A stretch of DNA of 64,000 nt from Trebonia sp963836195 (GTDB lineage: Bacteria; Actinomycetota; Actinomycetes; Streptosporangiales; Streptosporangiaceae), in contig CAWIIX010000020.1 of NCBI GenBank assembly GCA_963836195.1, forward strand, positions 744,001 through 808,000, in the 5' to 3' direction. Shown here in pieces: positions 8,769-17,494 of the stretch. The notes under the pieces were generated by a model, which worked only from the letters and a program-made list of their open reading frames with translations, was not told the origin of the DNA and did no database searches. Numbering within the stretch: position 1 is the first letter of the stretch; every line of letters starts with the position of its first letter. The translations under genes were made by a program, and so were the position numbers.

Positions 8769-9407
8769 ATGAGCGGACCTTTCGAGGGAATGCTGAGCCC
8801 CACGCCGCACTATTACGAGGTGCGCGGGCGGGCGGCCGAGATCGCACGGTCGACGGGCTCCGGACGGGTGGCGGCGGAGCATCTATTCCTGGCGATGCTG
8901 CATGACGACGGGTGGCCGGTGGCCGTGCTCACCGGCGCCGGGCTAATCGACCCGGACCAGGTGGAGATCGCGGTCGTCGCCGCCATGAGCGCGCCAGGCT
9001 ATATCCCGTCGGCCGGCGCGCCATTGCCGGGCGGGCGGACCGCCGCGGCGCTTGGCGATTCCTACATTGGCCTGGAGCACGCCTTCCTGGAGATCATCGG
9101 TGACCGGGCCGGGCTGCCGGCCCGCGCCCTGGCCGGGCTGGCCGACCTTGACGCGGTGAAGGCGGCCGTGCTGGCGGCCAAGAACGCGCCGCCGCGCCCG
9201 CCGGACGACGCGGTGTTCCTGCCCGACGGCCAGGACCTGGACCCCGGCCTGCTCACGGCGCTCGAGGAGCGGGTGCCCGCGGGCGCGTCGTTCGGCTTCA
9301 ACCGCCTGGACGGGCGGACCTGGATTCACGTGTGGGGCCCGGACGTTGATCGCGACGCCACCCGCGCCGTCCTCGACGCGGCGCTCACCGCGCTTGGCCG
9401 GCGATAG
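8769..9407 (+). CDS. Stand-alone Clp N-domain protein
   Basis: A 212-residue soluble protein whose first 150 residues form a double Clp N-domain: RAAEIARSTGSGRVAAEHLF, LAMLHDDG, and a second repeat, SYIGLEHAFLEIIGD. In ClpA/ClpC this domain binds adaptors and substrates. Here no AAA+ module follows, so it may act as an adaptor or decoy for ClpC, or have another role. The last 60 residues (RVPAGASFGFNRLDGRTWIH) are a separate small domain that I do not recognise. The gene is 16 bp after the epoxide hydrolase and reads intact. Confidence 0.7.
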   Translation: MSGPFEGMLSPTPHYYEVRGRAAEIARSTGSGRVAAEHLFLAMLHDDGWPVAVLTGAGLIDPDQVEIAVVAAMSAPGYIPSAGAPLPGGRTAAALGDSYIGLEHAFLEIIGDRAGLPARALAGLADLDAVKAAVLAAKNAPPRPPDDAVFLPDGQDLDPGLLTALEERVPAGASFGFNRLDGRTWIHVWGPDVDRDATRAVLDAALTALGRR

Positions 9408-9449
9408 GCGCGGCCAGCTCGGCCCGCGAGAGGACGCCCAGCTCGGGGG

Positions 9450-10377
9450 TCATGGCCCGTCCTCTTCAGCGGCGGCATTGTCGCGGCCGGTGCCGGAGAC
9501 GGCAACCCCGGTCAGGATCAGCAGGCCGCCGCCGATCATGAGCAGGGTCACCCGCTCGCCGAGGAAGAACGCCGCGCCGACCACGCTGACGACTGGCTCC
9601 AGGTAGAGCAGCAGGCTCACCTGGGTGACGCCCGCTGACAGGGCGGCGACGTTCCACAGCAGCAGCCCGGCCGCCGTGCTGCCGAGGGCGAGGAACGCCA
9701 GCTCGGCCCAGACCGCCGACCCGAGATGCCCGAGGCCCGCCCCCGGCAGCGTGCCCGCCGCGGCGAGGTAAGGGACGGCGCCGACGACCGTGGAGGCGGC
9801 GGTCGCGGGGACGGCGCCGAATTCCCGGCTGAGCGGGCGCACGACGATCGTGTAGGCGCCGAACGAGAGGGTGCCCGCCAGCACCAGCCCTGCCCCGGCG
9901 AGCACGCGGTCACCGCCGGCACCGCCGATGGCGCCAGGGCCCGCCAGCACCCCTACGCCGACGAGGGCGACCGCGCTGCCCAGCCACGGCCGGACGCCGC
10001 CGCGCTCCCGGGTGAACAGCCCGTCCCAGCACCAGCACCCAGACCGGCTCGGTCGCCAGTAGCAGACCGGCGGTGGCAGCGGGCAGCCAGCGCAGCCCGA
10101 GCGTGACCGGCAGGTTGTACCCGACGAGGCCGAGCAGGCCGGCCGCCAGCAGCCGTCCGGCCGAGCGCGGCCGGAGCCGCCGGAAGACCGGCCAGGCCCA
10201 CGGCAGCAGCACGAGCGAGGCCGCGGCCAGCCGGATCAGCAGCAGCGGCAACGGGGACAGGTGCGCGACGGCCGCCCGGGTGGCGACCGGCGCGAGCCCC
10301 CACAGGCACACCGCCGCCAGCCCTGCCCCCAGCGCGTCACGCCGCACGGGCCCTCCCCTCCGGTGCTGCTCTTCCAT
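9450..10377 (-). CDS. EamA/DMT-family transporter (frameshifted)
   Basis: A roughly 308-residue, ten-helix EamA transporter split over two frames. The 5' half from ATG 10377 includes LAAVCLWGLAPVATRAAVAH and LVGYNLPVTLGLRWLPAATA. The 3' half from about 10010 includes LSFGAYTIVVRPLSREFGAV and LYLEPVVSVVGAAFFLGERV, ending at the stop at 9450. The switch near 10020 falls between the two EamA repeats and looks like a one-base indel. It is divergent from the CGNR gene, 27 bp away. Transported compound unknown; these proteins usually export metabolites. Confidence 0.7.
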
Positions 10378-10404
10378 CTGGCGACAGTCTGCTGTAATGG
10401 TCTT

Positions 10405-10956
10405 ATGCAGTTCAACACTTACACGGTGGCGGGCGCGCACATCGCCGTCTGGCTGGTCAACCACCCCGGCACCGGGGCGGCCGCCCTCGCGGCGGAGTTG
10501 CACCGCCATGAGGTGCACGGCGCCCCTCCGACGGAGGCCGAGGCCGCCGCGCTGCGTCCCTGGGCGGCCCGGCTGCGCGAGGTGTTCGAGGCCGCCGCCG
10601 TGGCCGACAAGGCGCAGCTCACCGACGCGTTGCTGGTCGCGGCCGACTGCCGGCCGCGGCTGGTCAGCCACGGCGGCGGCAGGCCCTTTCACTTCCACTA
10701 CGCGCCGGTCGAGACCGGTCTCGCGGCGCGGGTCCGGGCGCTGACCGCGGCCGGGCTCGGGCACGTCGTCGACGGCGGGGGCGGCGCCCGGCTGCGGGCG
10801 TGCGACCGGCCCGGCTGCGGCGTCGCGTTCATCGACACCTCGCGCAACGGCCGCCGCCGCTTCTGCTCCGTGCGCTGCGCCAACCAGGTCAACGTGGCCA
10901 GCCACCGGCGGCGCCGGCGGGCGGCCGGGCCGATCGGTGACGTACGGACACGATGA
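10405..10956 (+). CDS. CGNR zinc-finger (ABATE-domain) protein
   Basis: A 183-residue actinobacterial regulator-type protein. The N-terminal ABATE domain (residues 1-120) is predicted in this family to bind a small ligand. The C-terminal zinc finger reads LRACDRPGCGVAFIDTSRNG, RRRFCSVRCANQVNVASHRR, with four zinc cysteines. The signature CGNR is CANQ here, so the namesake motif has diverged while the cysteines and basic tail are kept. It is divergent from the DMT transporter and may regulate it. ATG at 10405; no frame disruption. Confidence 0.8.
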   Translation: MQFNTYTVAGAHIAVWLVNHPGTGAAALAAELHRHEVHGAPPTEAEAAALRPWAARLREVFEAAAVADKAQLTDALLVAADCRPRLVSHGGGRPFHFHYAPVETGLAARVRALTAAGLGHVVDGGGGARLRACDRPGCGVAFIDTSRNGRRRFCSVRCANQVNVASHRRRRRAAGPIGDVRTR

Positions 10957-11091
10957 CAGATGCGGGCGGCCCGTCGGGGCCCTCATGTGATGCGCGAGCG
11001 AGCGCACGCGGCGGCGATTCGCTGTCCTCATGACGAGAAGGGACATGACTGCACGACCGCATGCGCTGATCTTCGAGACGGCGGCCGGGTA

Positions 11092-11266
11092 ATGGCGTCC
11101 ATCGTCCGCGAAGCGGTCATCGAGGCCCCGGCCGCGCGCTGCTGGGACGCGGTCCGCGACTTCGGCGCCCTGCCCGAGCGGCTCGCCCGACGAACTCGGC
11201 GCCCGCGTGGGCCAGCTCATGGACGCGCGGCTGACGGCGATCAAGGCGACGCTGGAGGAGGGCTGA
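11092..11266 (+). pseudogene. SRPBCC-family remnant with most of the middle deleted
   Basis: An ATG at 11092 begins MASIVREAVIEAPAARCWDA, VRDFGALPE, the normal first strand and helix of a polyketide-cyclase/dehydrase-like SRPBCC protein. After about 30 residues the frame changes and only the C-terminal helix remains: DELGARVGQLMDARLTAIKA, TLEEG, stop at 11264-11266. Full proteins are about 150 residues, so around 90 are missing. The start overlaps (TAATG) the stop of a 20-codon frame opened by ATG at 11030, which may be another fragment. Not expected to fold. Confidence 0.55.
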
Positions 11267-11289
11267 CGCCGTCGGCGGTGCCCGCCCGG

Positions 11290-11766
11290 TTACCGGCCGG
11301 TGATCTCCTCCGGCGGCAGGGCGGACAGCATCCGCGCCACGCGCAGGAAGGCCCGCCGGTCGGCGGGCGCGAGCCGGGCGAGCACGCGCTCCTCGTTGGT
11401 CTGGATGGCGGACCGCGCGTCCGCGCGCACCCGGCGGCCGGCCGGGCTGATCGACAGCAGCCGGATGCGGCGGTCGGCCGGGTCGGGCTCGCGGGTGATG
11501 AGGCCGGCCTGCTGCAGCTCGTCCAGGGTGGCGATGATCCGCGTCTTGTCCGCCCCGATCGACTGCGCCAGCGCGGCCTGGGTGCGCGCCGGACCGTCTT
11601 CCAGCGCGTTGAGCACGACGTAGCCCCACATCGAGATCCCGTGCCGGGCGAGCACCGGCAGCTCGGCCGCGACGAGCGCGCGCGTCAGCGGGTGCAGCAT
11701 CGCCGCCAGGTCCGGCCGCTCCTCCCGCTCCGCCGGCGTGGGCCGCTGGTCGCGTTGATCGGTCAT
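11290..11766 (-). CDS. MarR-family transcriptional regulator
   Basis: A 158-residue MarR protein. The winged helix-turn-helix spans roughly residues 50-115: LNALEDGPARTQAALAQSIG, ADKTRIIATLDELQQAGLIT, then REPDPADRRIRLLSISPAG with the wing DPADRR. ATG at 11766 is chosen because it begins the conserved part; longer in-frame extensions run through the promoter. MarR dimers usually repress neighbouring genes and release DNA on binding a phenolic or oxidant ligand. It is divergent from the TIGR03086 gene, and a direct repeat in the shared 51-bp gap is a likely binding site. Confidence 0.88.
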   Translation of the reverse strand: MTDQRDQRPTPAEREERPDLAAMLHPLTRALVAAELPVLARHGISMWGYVVLNALEDGPARTQAALAQSIGADKTRIIATLDELQQAGLITREPDPADRRIRLLSISPAGRRVRADARSAIQTNEERVLARLAPADRRAFLRVARMLSALPPEEITGR

Positions 11767-11782
11767 GCGACGAACATACACG

Positions 11783-11815
11783 TTGACAGATGATAAGCAT
11801 AAGTAGATGATAAGC
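11783..11815 (+). promoter_or_regulatory. Promoter with duplicated GATGATAAGC, between marR and TIGR03086 genes
   Basis: A perfect -35 TTGACA (11783-11788) is followed after 17 bp by GATGAT (11806-11811), six bases before the ATG at 11818, suggesting a leaderless transcript. GATGATAAGC occurs twice (11789-11798 and 11806-11815), filling the spacer and the -10. A MarR protein bound there would block polymerase. Confidence 0.5.
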
Positions 11816-11817
11816 GC

Positions 11818-12470
11818 ATGCATACAAATTCTCTGACGGGCATCGTGGCCCTCGACGCGCAGGCGGTGCGCGCCAGCGTGCGACCTGGTGGAGCAGGCGA
11901 CCGCGCGGGACCTGGCCCGGCCGACGCCCTGCGCCGACTGGACGCTGCACGGCCTCCTGCGGCACATGATCGCCCAGCACTACGGGTTCGCGGCCGCCGC
12001 GACCGGCGACGCCGACCTGGCGCGGTGGATGCTGCGGCCGCTCGGCGCGGACCCGGCCGCCGCCTACCGGGAGGCGGCCGAGTGCGTGCTCGACGCGTTC
12101 GCGGCCGACGGCGCGGTCGACCGGGACTTCCCGCTGCCCGAGATCACCCGCGACCTGATGTTCCCTGGCCCGGCAGGCGATCAGCTTCCACCTCGTCGAC
12201 TACGTGGTGCACTCCTGGGACGTCGCCCGGACCCTGGGCTTGCCCGCCGACCTGGACCCGGCCCTGGTCGGGACGGCGCTGCGGGTGGCGCAGGCCGTCC
12301 CGGGCGGCGCCGCCCGGCTTGAGCCCGGTGCCGCGTTCGGCCCGGCGGTCGACTGGGCTGGCGGGCCGGGCGGCTCCGGCCTCGACCAGATCGTCGCGCT
12401 CCTCGGCCGTTCGCCCGGCTGGCAGCCCGGATCGGCTCCGGTCGAGGGCGCGGGCGCAGGCGCGGGGTGA
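11818..12470 (+). CDS. TIGR03086-type DinB-fold metal-binding protein (two frameshifts)
   Basis: Three consecutive frames together give a roughly 216-residue TIGR03086 protein: MHTNSLTGIVALDAQAVRAS, then from about 11881 DLVEQATARDLARPTPCADW and LHGLLRHMIAQHYGFA, then from about 12170 AISFHLVDYVVHSWDVARTL. The conserved CADW, HMIAQHYG and HSWDVA segments carry the metal-binding histidines of the mycothiol-dependent DinB superfamily. Each switch is explained by one surplus base. The family has unknown thiol-linked functions in actinobacteria. It is divergent from marR and probably its target. Confidence 0.7.
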
Positions 12471-12537
12471 CCGTCGCCGGCCAACGAGCGAGCGGATCAC
12501 CGTAGGCATTTGGCGCAAGAGAGGGCACGATGTAGCC

Positions 12538-14748
12538 ATGTCGATCGCCATCACCGAAGAGCACCGCGCGCTCGCGCAGACCGTCTCCGACCTCCTGGCC
12601 AAGCACCAGACCCGTGCCGCCGCCCGCGCCCTGCTCGACGCGGAGGCGGAACCCCTGCCGGACTTCTGGGCCGAGCTGGCGGGTCTCGGCCTGCTCGGCC
12701 TGCACATCCCGGCCGACCATGGCGGCTCCGGGTTCGGGTTGTCGGAGACGCTGGTCGTGGCCGAGCAGATGGGGCGGCAGCTGGCCCCCGGCCCGTACCT
12801 GCCGACGGTGATCGCGAGCGCGGTCCTGGCCGGCGCCCTGGCGGCCGACGCGGTGCCGGCGGGCACCGCGTCGGCCGTGCTGGCTGGGCGGCTGCTGTCC
12901 GGCCTGGCGGACGGGAGCGTGGTCGGCGCGGTCGCCCTCGGCGGCGACGTCACGTTCGCGGGCGACACCGTCACCGGGGACGCGGGCGTGGTGATCAGCG
13001 GCCACCTGGCCGACGTGCTGCTGATCCCGGTGGGCGACGACGTCGCCCTGGTGGAGCGGGCGGCGGGCGGGGTCACGGTCACGGTCCCCGCCAACCTTGA
13101 CCAGAGCCGCCGCGCGGCCCGGGTGCGGCTCGACACGGCGGCCGCGGTGCTGCTCGCGGGCGCGCGCCCGCTGCTGACCGATACCGCCAGGTCCGTGTTC
13201 GCGGCCGAGGCCAGCGGCATCGCCTCCGAGACGACGCAGCAGGCGGTCGAGTACGCCAAGATCCGGGTCCAGTTCGGCCGCCCGATCGCCACCTTCCAGG
13301 CGGTCAAGCACCACTGCGCCAACATGCTGGTCGCGGCCGAGCTCGCCACCGCCGCGACCTGGGACGCCGGCCGCGCCGCGGACGCCGCCGGCGCCGACCC
13401 GAGCGGCGACGGCGCCGATCAGTTCAGCTACACCGCGGCGATCGCGGCGACGCTCGCGATCCCGGCTGCGGCCGCCAACGCCAGCCTCAACATCCAGGTG
13501 CACGGCGGCATCGGATTCACCTGGGAGCACGACGCGCACCTCTACTTGCGCCGGGCGGCCGCCGTCGCCGCGGTCGTGGACGCCGACCAGGCCGCGGCCG
13601 AGGTCACCGGCCTGGTGCGCAGCGGCGTCCGCCGGGCGGCCGCGATCGACCTGCCCGCCGAGGCCGAACCGATCCGGGCGGCGATCAGGCCGGACGTCGA
13701 GCGGCTGGCCGCGCTGACCGGGGCGGCCAGGAAGGAGGCGCTGATCGAGACCGGCTACGCGATGCCGCATTGGCCCCGGCCGTGGGGGCGCGACGCGGGC
13801 GCGCTCGAGCAGCTCGTGATCGAGCAGGAGTTCGCCGCCGCCAGGATCAAGCGCCCGGCCCTCGGCATCACCGGCTGGGTGATCCTCACCCTCATCCAGC
13901 ACGCCACGCCCGACCAGGTCGCGCGCTGGGTCCGCCCGGCGGTCAACCAGGACGTCATCTGGTGCCAGCTGTTCAGCGAGCCCGGCGCGGGCTCGGACGC
14001 GGCCGGCATCAGGACCAGGGCCACCAAGGTCGACGGCGGCTGGCGGATCAGCGGCCAGAAGGTGTGGACCAGCGGCGCCCACCTGGCGGGGTTCGGCCTG
14101 GTCACCGTCCGGACCAACCCGGACGCGCCCAAGCACCAGGGAATCACCACGATGGTGATCGACATGCACGCGCCCGGCGTGACCGTCCGCCCGCTGAAGA
14201 TGCCGACCGGCCGCTCGGACTTCAACGAGGTCTTCTTCGACGACGTGTTCGTGCCTGACGCCGACGTGGTGGGCCCGATCGACGGCGGCTGGACGGTTGC
14301 GCGGGCCACCCTCGGCAACGAGAGCGTCAGCATCGGCAGCGGCGACGGCGGCATGGCCCTGCCTGGCGCCGCGTTCATCGCCCCGTTCGACGCGCACCCG
14401 GAGCGGCTGACCGGCGGAGCCAGCCGGGTCGGCCGGCAGATCGCCCGCATCCAGGCGATGGGCGCGCTGAACCTGCGCAGCGCCTACCGGGCGGTGGCGG
14501 GCGGCGGACCCGGGCCGGAGGGGAACGTCGCCAAGCTGCTGCTGGCCGAGCTCGGGCACGAGGCGGCGGCGATCCTGGCCGAGCTGGCCGGGCCGGACGG
14601 GGCGTTCCTGGAGGGCGACGGGGCCATGGCCGCGACGCTGGTGCTGATGAACCGGGCCATGTCCATCGCCGGCGGTACCTCGGAGATCAAGCGGAACCAG
14701 ATCGCCGAGCGGATCCTCGGACTTCCGCGGGATCCGCTTATCAAGTGA
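12538..14748 (+). CDS. Fused double acyl-CoA dehydrogenase, FadE34-like
   Basis: A 736-residue protein made of two complete acyl-CoA dehydrogenase domains in tandem. Domain 1 (about 1-360) has EQMGRQLAPGPYLPTVIASA and VHGGIGFTWEHDAHLYLRRA. Domain 2 (about 370-736) has CQLFSEPGAGSDAAGIRTRA, QKVWTSGAHLAGFGLVTVRT and the FAD-binding end SIAGGTSEIKRNQIAERILG. This is the architecture of mycobacterial FadE34-type enzymes, in which two unlike halves act as one heterodimer-like unit on steroid or bile-acid side-chain CoA esters. Only domain 2 keeps the full GGTSE segment. It uses ATG 12538 and reads intact. No other sterol genes are visible here, so the substrate is inferred. Confidence 0.85.
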   Translation: MSIAITEEHRALAQTVSDLLAKHQTRAAARALLDAEAEPLPDFWAELAGLGLLGLHIPADHGGSGFGLSETLVVAEQMGRQLAPGPYLPTVIASAVLAGALAADAVPAGTASAVLAGRLLSGLADGSVVGAVALGGDVTFAGDTVTGDAGVVISGHLADVLLIPVGDDVALVERAAGGVTVTVPANLDQSRRAARVRLDTAAAVLLAGARPLLTDTARSVFAAEASGIASETTQQAVEYAKIRVQFGRPIATFQAVKHHCANMLVAAELATAATWDAGRAADAAGADPSGDGADQFSYTAAIAATLAIPAAAANASLNIQVHGGIGFTWEHDAHLYLRRAAAVAAVVDADQAAAEVTGLVRSGVRRAAAIDLPAEAEPIRAAIRPDVERLAALTGAARKEALIETGYAMPHWPRPWGRDAGALEQLVIEQEFAAARIKRPALGITGWVILTLIQHATPDQVARWVRPAVNQDVIWCQLFSEPGAGSDAAGIRTRATKVDGGWRISGQKVWTSGAHLAGFGLVTVRTNPDAPKHQGITTMVIDMHAPGVTVRPLKMPTGRSDFNEVFFDDVFVPDADVVGPIDGGWTVARATLGNESVSIGSGDGGMALPGAAFIAPFDAHPERLTGGASRVGRQIARIQAMGALNLRSAYRAVAGGGPGPEGNVAKLLLAELGHEAAAILAELAGPDGAFLEGDGAMAATLVLMNRAMSIAGGTSEIKRNQIAERILGLPRDPLIK

Positions 14749-14936
14749 GCTCAGCCGGGACGCCGCTGATGTCCTCGCCGCCCTCGGCGGACTGGACGGA
14801 CCGGGAGTCCAGCGCGCACACGGTCGGCTCGGGGTCCGAGCCCTCCTCCGTCCGGATCCGGGCATGGAGGCCGTCGTGGACCCGCCGTCACGTCGTGCGA
14901 ATTCACCACGGCCATGAGCCTGCCCCGCCGAGCAGG
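14749..14936. other. 188-bp gap between convergent genes
   Basis: Between the tail-to-tail acyl-CoA dehydrogenase and SDR genes. One frame directly after the dehydrogenase stop (ADVLAALGGLDGPGVQRAHG) looks like leftover coding sequence, but I cannot assign it. No hairpin with a clear terminator shape was seen. Confidence 0.3.
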
Positions 14937-15737
14937 TCAGCCCGGCCGGGTGGCGGTGATGCCGCCGTCGACGTACAAGGTGGTGCCGTGGATCATGCGC
15001 GCCTCGCCGGATGCGAGGAAGGCAACGGCGTAGGCAATGTCTTCGGGGCTGACCGGGTGCCCGGCCGGAGTTCCCGCCGTCAACTGCTCGAGGACGGGCA
15101 GCGCGTATTCGTTCCCCGGCGTCAGGGTGGCCCCGGGGGCGACCGCGTTGACCCGGACGCCGCGCGGCCCGAACTCGGCCGCCCAGGAGCGGGTCATCTG
15201 TTCGTCGGCCGCCTTGGTCGCGCTGTAGAGGGCCGCGTACGAGCCGCCCACCGCGGCCATCCACGAGCCGATTGTCACGATCGCTCCGCTGCCCCGGTCC
15301 GCCATCGCCGGAGCCAGCGCAGCGACCAGGACGTGCGGTGCCCGGATGTTGACGGCAAGCATCGCGTCCAGCTCGCCATCCGGCAGGTCGGCCGTCGCCG
15401 TGGCCGGGTAGATGCCGGCGTTGTTCACCAGGATATCCACCCGGCCGGCTGCGGCGGCGACCGCGCGTGCGGCGAAATCCCGGACCGCGTTCGCGTCGAG
15501 TGCGAGGTTGGCGGCGACGAAGTCGGCCTGGCCGCCGTCGGCCCGGATCTCCTTCACCACCGATGAGCCCCGGGCCTCGTCCTGGCCGCTGACGATCACG
15601 TGCGCGCCGCGGGCCGCGAGCACGCGGGCGATGGCGCGGCCGATGCCGCTCGTCGCCCCCGTCACGACCGCTGCCTGACCCTTGAACGGGCGCGTCACGA
15701 CGGGAAACGAGGGTTCATGCTGCTGGGTTGCGTCCAT
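14937..15737 (-). CDS. Short-chain dehydrogenase/reductase
   Basis: A 266-residue classical SDR oxidoreductase. The Rossmann motif TGATSGIGRAIARVLAARGA lies at about residues 25-45, the structural NNAG is in VDILVNNAGIYP, and the catalytic serine and YxxxK are in IVTIGSW and YSATKAADEQM. The C-terminal substrate region ends HGTTLYVDGGITATRPG, normal for the family. NAD(P)H preference and substrate cannot be decided. Start ATG at 15737 (MDATQQHEP); upstream in-frame codons run into the promoter. It is divergent from the XRE/MmyB regulator, 100 bp away, a very common SDR-regulator pairing in actinobacteria. Confidence 0.88.
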   Translation of the reverse strand: MDATQQHEPSFPVVTRPFKGQAAVVTGATSGIGRAIARVLAARGAHVIVSGQDEARGSSVVKEIRADGGQADFVAANLALDANAVRDFAARAVAAAAGRVDILVNNAGIYPATATADLPDGELDAMLAVNIRAPHVLVAALAPAMADRGSGAIVTIGSWMAAVGGSYAALYSATKAADEQMTRSWAAEFGPRGVRVNAVAPGATLTPGNEYALPVLEQLTAGTPAGHPVSPEDIAYAVAFLASGEARMIHGTTLYVDGGITATRPG

Positions 15738-15837
15738 GCGCCCATTACACGCGGGCCACAGGCCGGCAGCTAGGGCGGGCACAGCCTAGGCGCGGCGTGA
15801 CCAGGCACGACATCGGCGCGAGACCTAGCATGAGGAT

Positions 15838-16689
15838 ATGAGCCAGGATCGGTCAGCCTTCGGCGCTTTCCTGCGGGCGCGCCGGGACCGGATGACCCCC
15901 GCACAAGCGGGGATCACCGCGCTGCCCGGCCCGCGCCGCGTGCCCGGCCTGCGCCGGGATGAGGTGGCTATGCTTGCGGCGCTGAGCACCGACCACTACA
16001 GCCGGCTGGAGCAGGGCAGGCAGTCGAACGTATCGGAGTCAGTGCTCGGGGCACTGACGCGGGCGCTGCGCCTGGACGAGACAGAGGCCGCGCACCTGCG
16101 CAACCTCGCGGCCCCGTCGGGCCGGCCCCGCCGGGCGGCGGCCACGGTGCAGCGAGCCGATCCCGGACTGCTCCGGGTGGCCACGGCCCTGGACCACGTT
16201 CCGGTACTCCTGCTCGGCCAGCGCGGCGAAGTGCTCGCGCGCAATGCCCTCCTGCAGGCGGTGCTCGGCCATCCGATGCTGCCCGGATCATCATTCACCG
16301 GCTACCTGTTCCACGAGCCGCTGGCCCGCGAGCGGATCGCCAACTGGGCCGACTTCGCCGCGGCCGCCGTCGCGACCATGCGCATGGAACTGGGCCGGCA
16401 CCCCGACGACCAGCGCCTCGCCGCCGAGGTCGAGCGGCTGCGCCGCAGCGATCCGGACGTGGCCCGCTGGTGGGATGACCATACGGTGCGCGACTATGCC
16501 TCGGTCCGCAAGCAGATCGCGCATCCCGAGGCGGGCCCCCTCGAGTTCAACATCGAAGTGATCACTGCGCCGCACGTCCCGGACCAGCACCTCGTGGTCT
16601 ACACGGTCGAACCGGACTCGGCGACCGCACGCGCGCTTCCCTTCCTGGCCAGCTGGACAACCGCCGGAACGCCCAGCTACGGGGGTTGA
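15838..16689 (+). CDS. XRE-family regulator with MmyB-like ligand domain
   Basis: A 283-residue regulator. The N-terminal helix-turn-helix domain covers residues 5-80 (AFLRARRDRMTPAQAGI, then VPGLRRDEVAMLAALSTDHY, SRLEQGRQSNVSESVLGALT). The C-terminal PAS-like MmyB/MLTR ligand-binding domain follows (VPVLLLGQRGEVLARNALLQ, DDHTVRDYASVRKQIAHPEA). Members typically repress an adjacent dehydrogenase or reductase and bind a hydrophobic ligand. Here the divergent SDR gene is the obvious target. ATG at 15838; the gene reads intact. Confidence 0.88.
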   Translation: MSQDRSAFGAFLRARRDRMTPAQAGITALPGPRRVPGLRRDEVAMLAALSTDHYSRLEQGRQSNVSESVLGALTRALRLDETEAAHLRNLAAPSGRPRRAAATVQRADPGLLRVATALDHVPVLLLGQRGEVLARNALLQAVLGHPMLPGSSFTGYLFHEPLARERIANWADFAAAAVATMRMELGRHPDDQRLAAEVERLRRSDPDVARWWDDHTVRDYASVRKQIAHPEAGPLEFNIEVITAPHVPDQHLVVYTVEPDSATARALPFLASWTTAGTPSYGG

Positions 16690-16799
16690 AAGGCCGGGGT
16701 CTGGCTGTTACTGCTCCAGCCGTAGATCGTGATGTCCCCGTCTACTTCTGCGGATGCTAGCCCGCCGCAGTAGCAAAGTCACCAGGTCGGGCTGAGCGG

Positions 16800-17000
16800 C
16801 TAGCCCTGGGACACGTCGCCGGCTCCCGGCCATAGCAGCGCCTGGGCGACGATCACCTGCTCGCCGTTGAATGTCACAGCGGGGCCTTCGTACAAGCGGT
16901 AGCCGAGCGCGATCGCTTCGCTGACCCGGCGGCAGAAGGCCGCGTCATCGGGACCTGTCAGGACTCGGTAGAGGGGCAGGCCATCCGGGGGTGCGCTCAT
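16800..17000 (-). CDS. DUF1737-type small protein
   Basis: A 66-residue soluble protein: MSAPPDGLPLYRVLTGPDDA, FCRRVSEAIALGYRLYEGPA, VTFNGEQVIVAQALLWPG. The YRVLTGPDDxxFCxRVxxALxxGY(R/E)L pattern followed by VxVAQAxxWP fits the DUF1737 family, a small fold of unknown function often found as a free-standing gene. It stands alone between the XRE gene and the NIPSNAP gene. The start ATG at 17000 matches the family start. Confidence 0.65.
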   Translation of the reverse strand: MSAPPDGLPLYRVLTGPDDAAFCRRVSEAIALGYRLYEGPAVTFNGEQVIVAQALLWPGAGDVSQG

Positions 17001-17121
17001 GCTCCCAGGATCTCAGGCCTCCGTCGTCACTTCACGCGGCTTGGCTTCTGCCTGTAGCGCCTTCCTCGTCGTAACCGCGGTGCGGCTTGGAACCCTGACC
17101 ACGCCAGGGAGAATGTTCCCC

Positions 17122-17469
17122 GTGATCACTTGCCATCTTCGCTACGAGATCGACCCCAGCCAGACTGCGGCGTTCGAGAAGTACGCGACCGGGTGGATCC
17201 CGGTCGTCACCCGTTTCGGCGGTACTCACCATGGCTGTTACCTGCCGCACGAAGGGGCCAACGACATCGCCTACGCGCTGTTCTCCTTCCCCAGCCTTGC
17301 CGCCTACGAGAACTACCGCACTGCCATCCGCCAAGACCCGGAGGCCCAGGAACTCTGGCAGCTCAGCGCGGAGACCCGCTGCATCCGTCGCTTCGACCGG
17401 ACCTTCCTCCGCCCAGCATTCAAGCCGCCGGAGGCGACCGGGTCTTCGTCGCGGGCCTGGCCTGCCTGA
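17122..17469 (+). CDS. NIPSNAP family protein
   Basis: A roughly 115-residue dimeric alpha-beta barrel (ferredoxin-like) protein. It starts MITCHLRYEIDPSQTAAFEK and continues VTRFGGTHHGCYLPHEGAND, IAYALFSFPSLAAYENYRTA, the standard NIPSNAP pattern. GTG 17122 is preferred because AGGGAGA lies 9 bases upstream; the ATG at 17113 is too close to it. NIPSNAP proteins in bacteria are mostly uncharacterised, and some act on small metabolites. Residues after about 105 (GSSSRAWPA) look unspecific, so the natural end may be slightly earlier. No operon partner is visible. Confidence 0.75.
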   Translation: MITCHLRYEIDPSQTAAFEKYATGWIPVVTRFGGTHHGCYLPHEGANDIAYALFSFPSLAAYENYRTAIRQDPEAQELWQLSAETRCIRRFDRTFLRPAFKPPEATGSSSRAWPA

Positions 17470-17494
17470 AGCCCGGCTCCCCGGCCCGCTTCTT

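Noticed and set aside
12181..15264. A 1027-codon minus-strand open frame opposite the acyl-CoA dehydrogenase
   Set aside because: It is antisense to a complete, motif-bearing gene and its translation is low-complexity Arg/Gly/Asp/Pro text without domains. It arises because stop codons are rare in DNA this rich in G+C.
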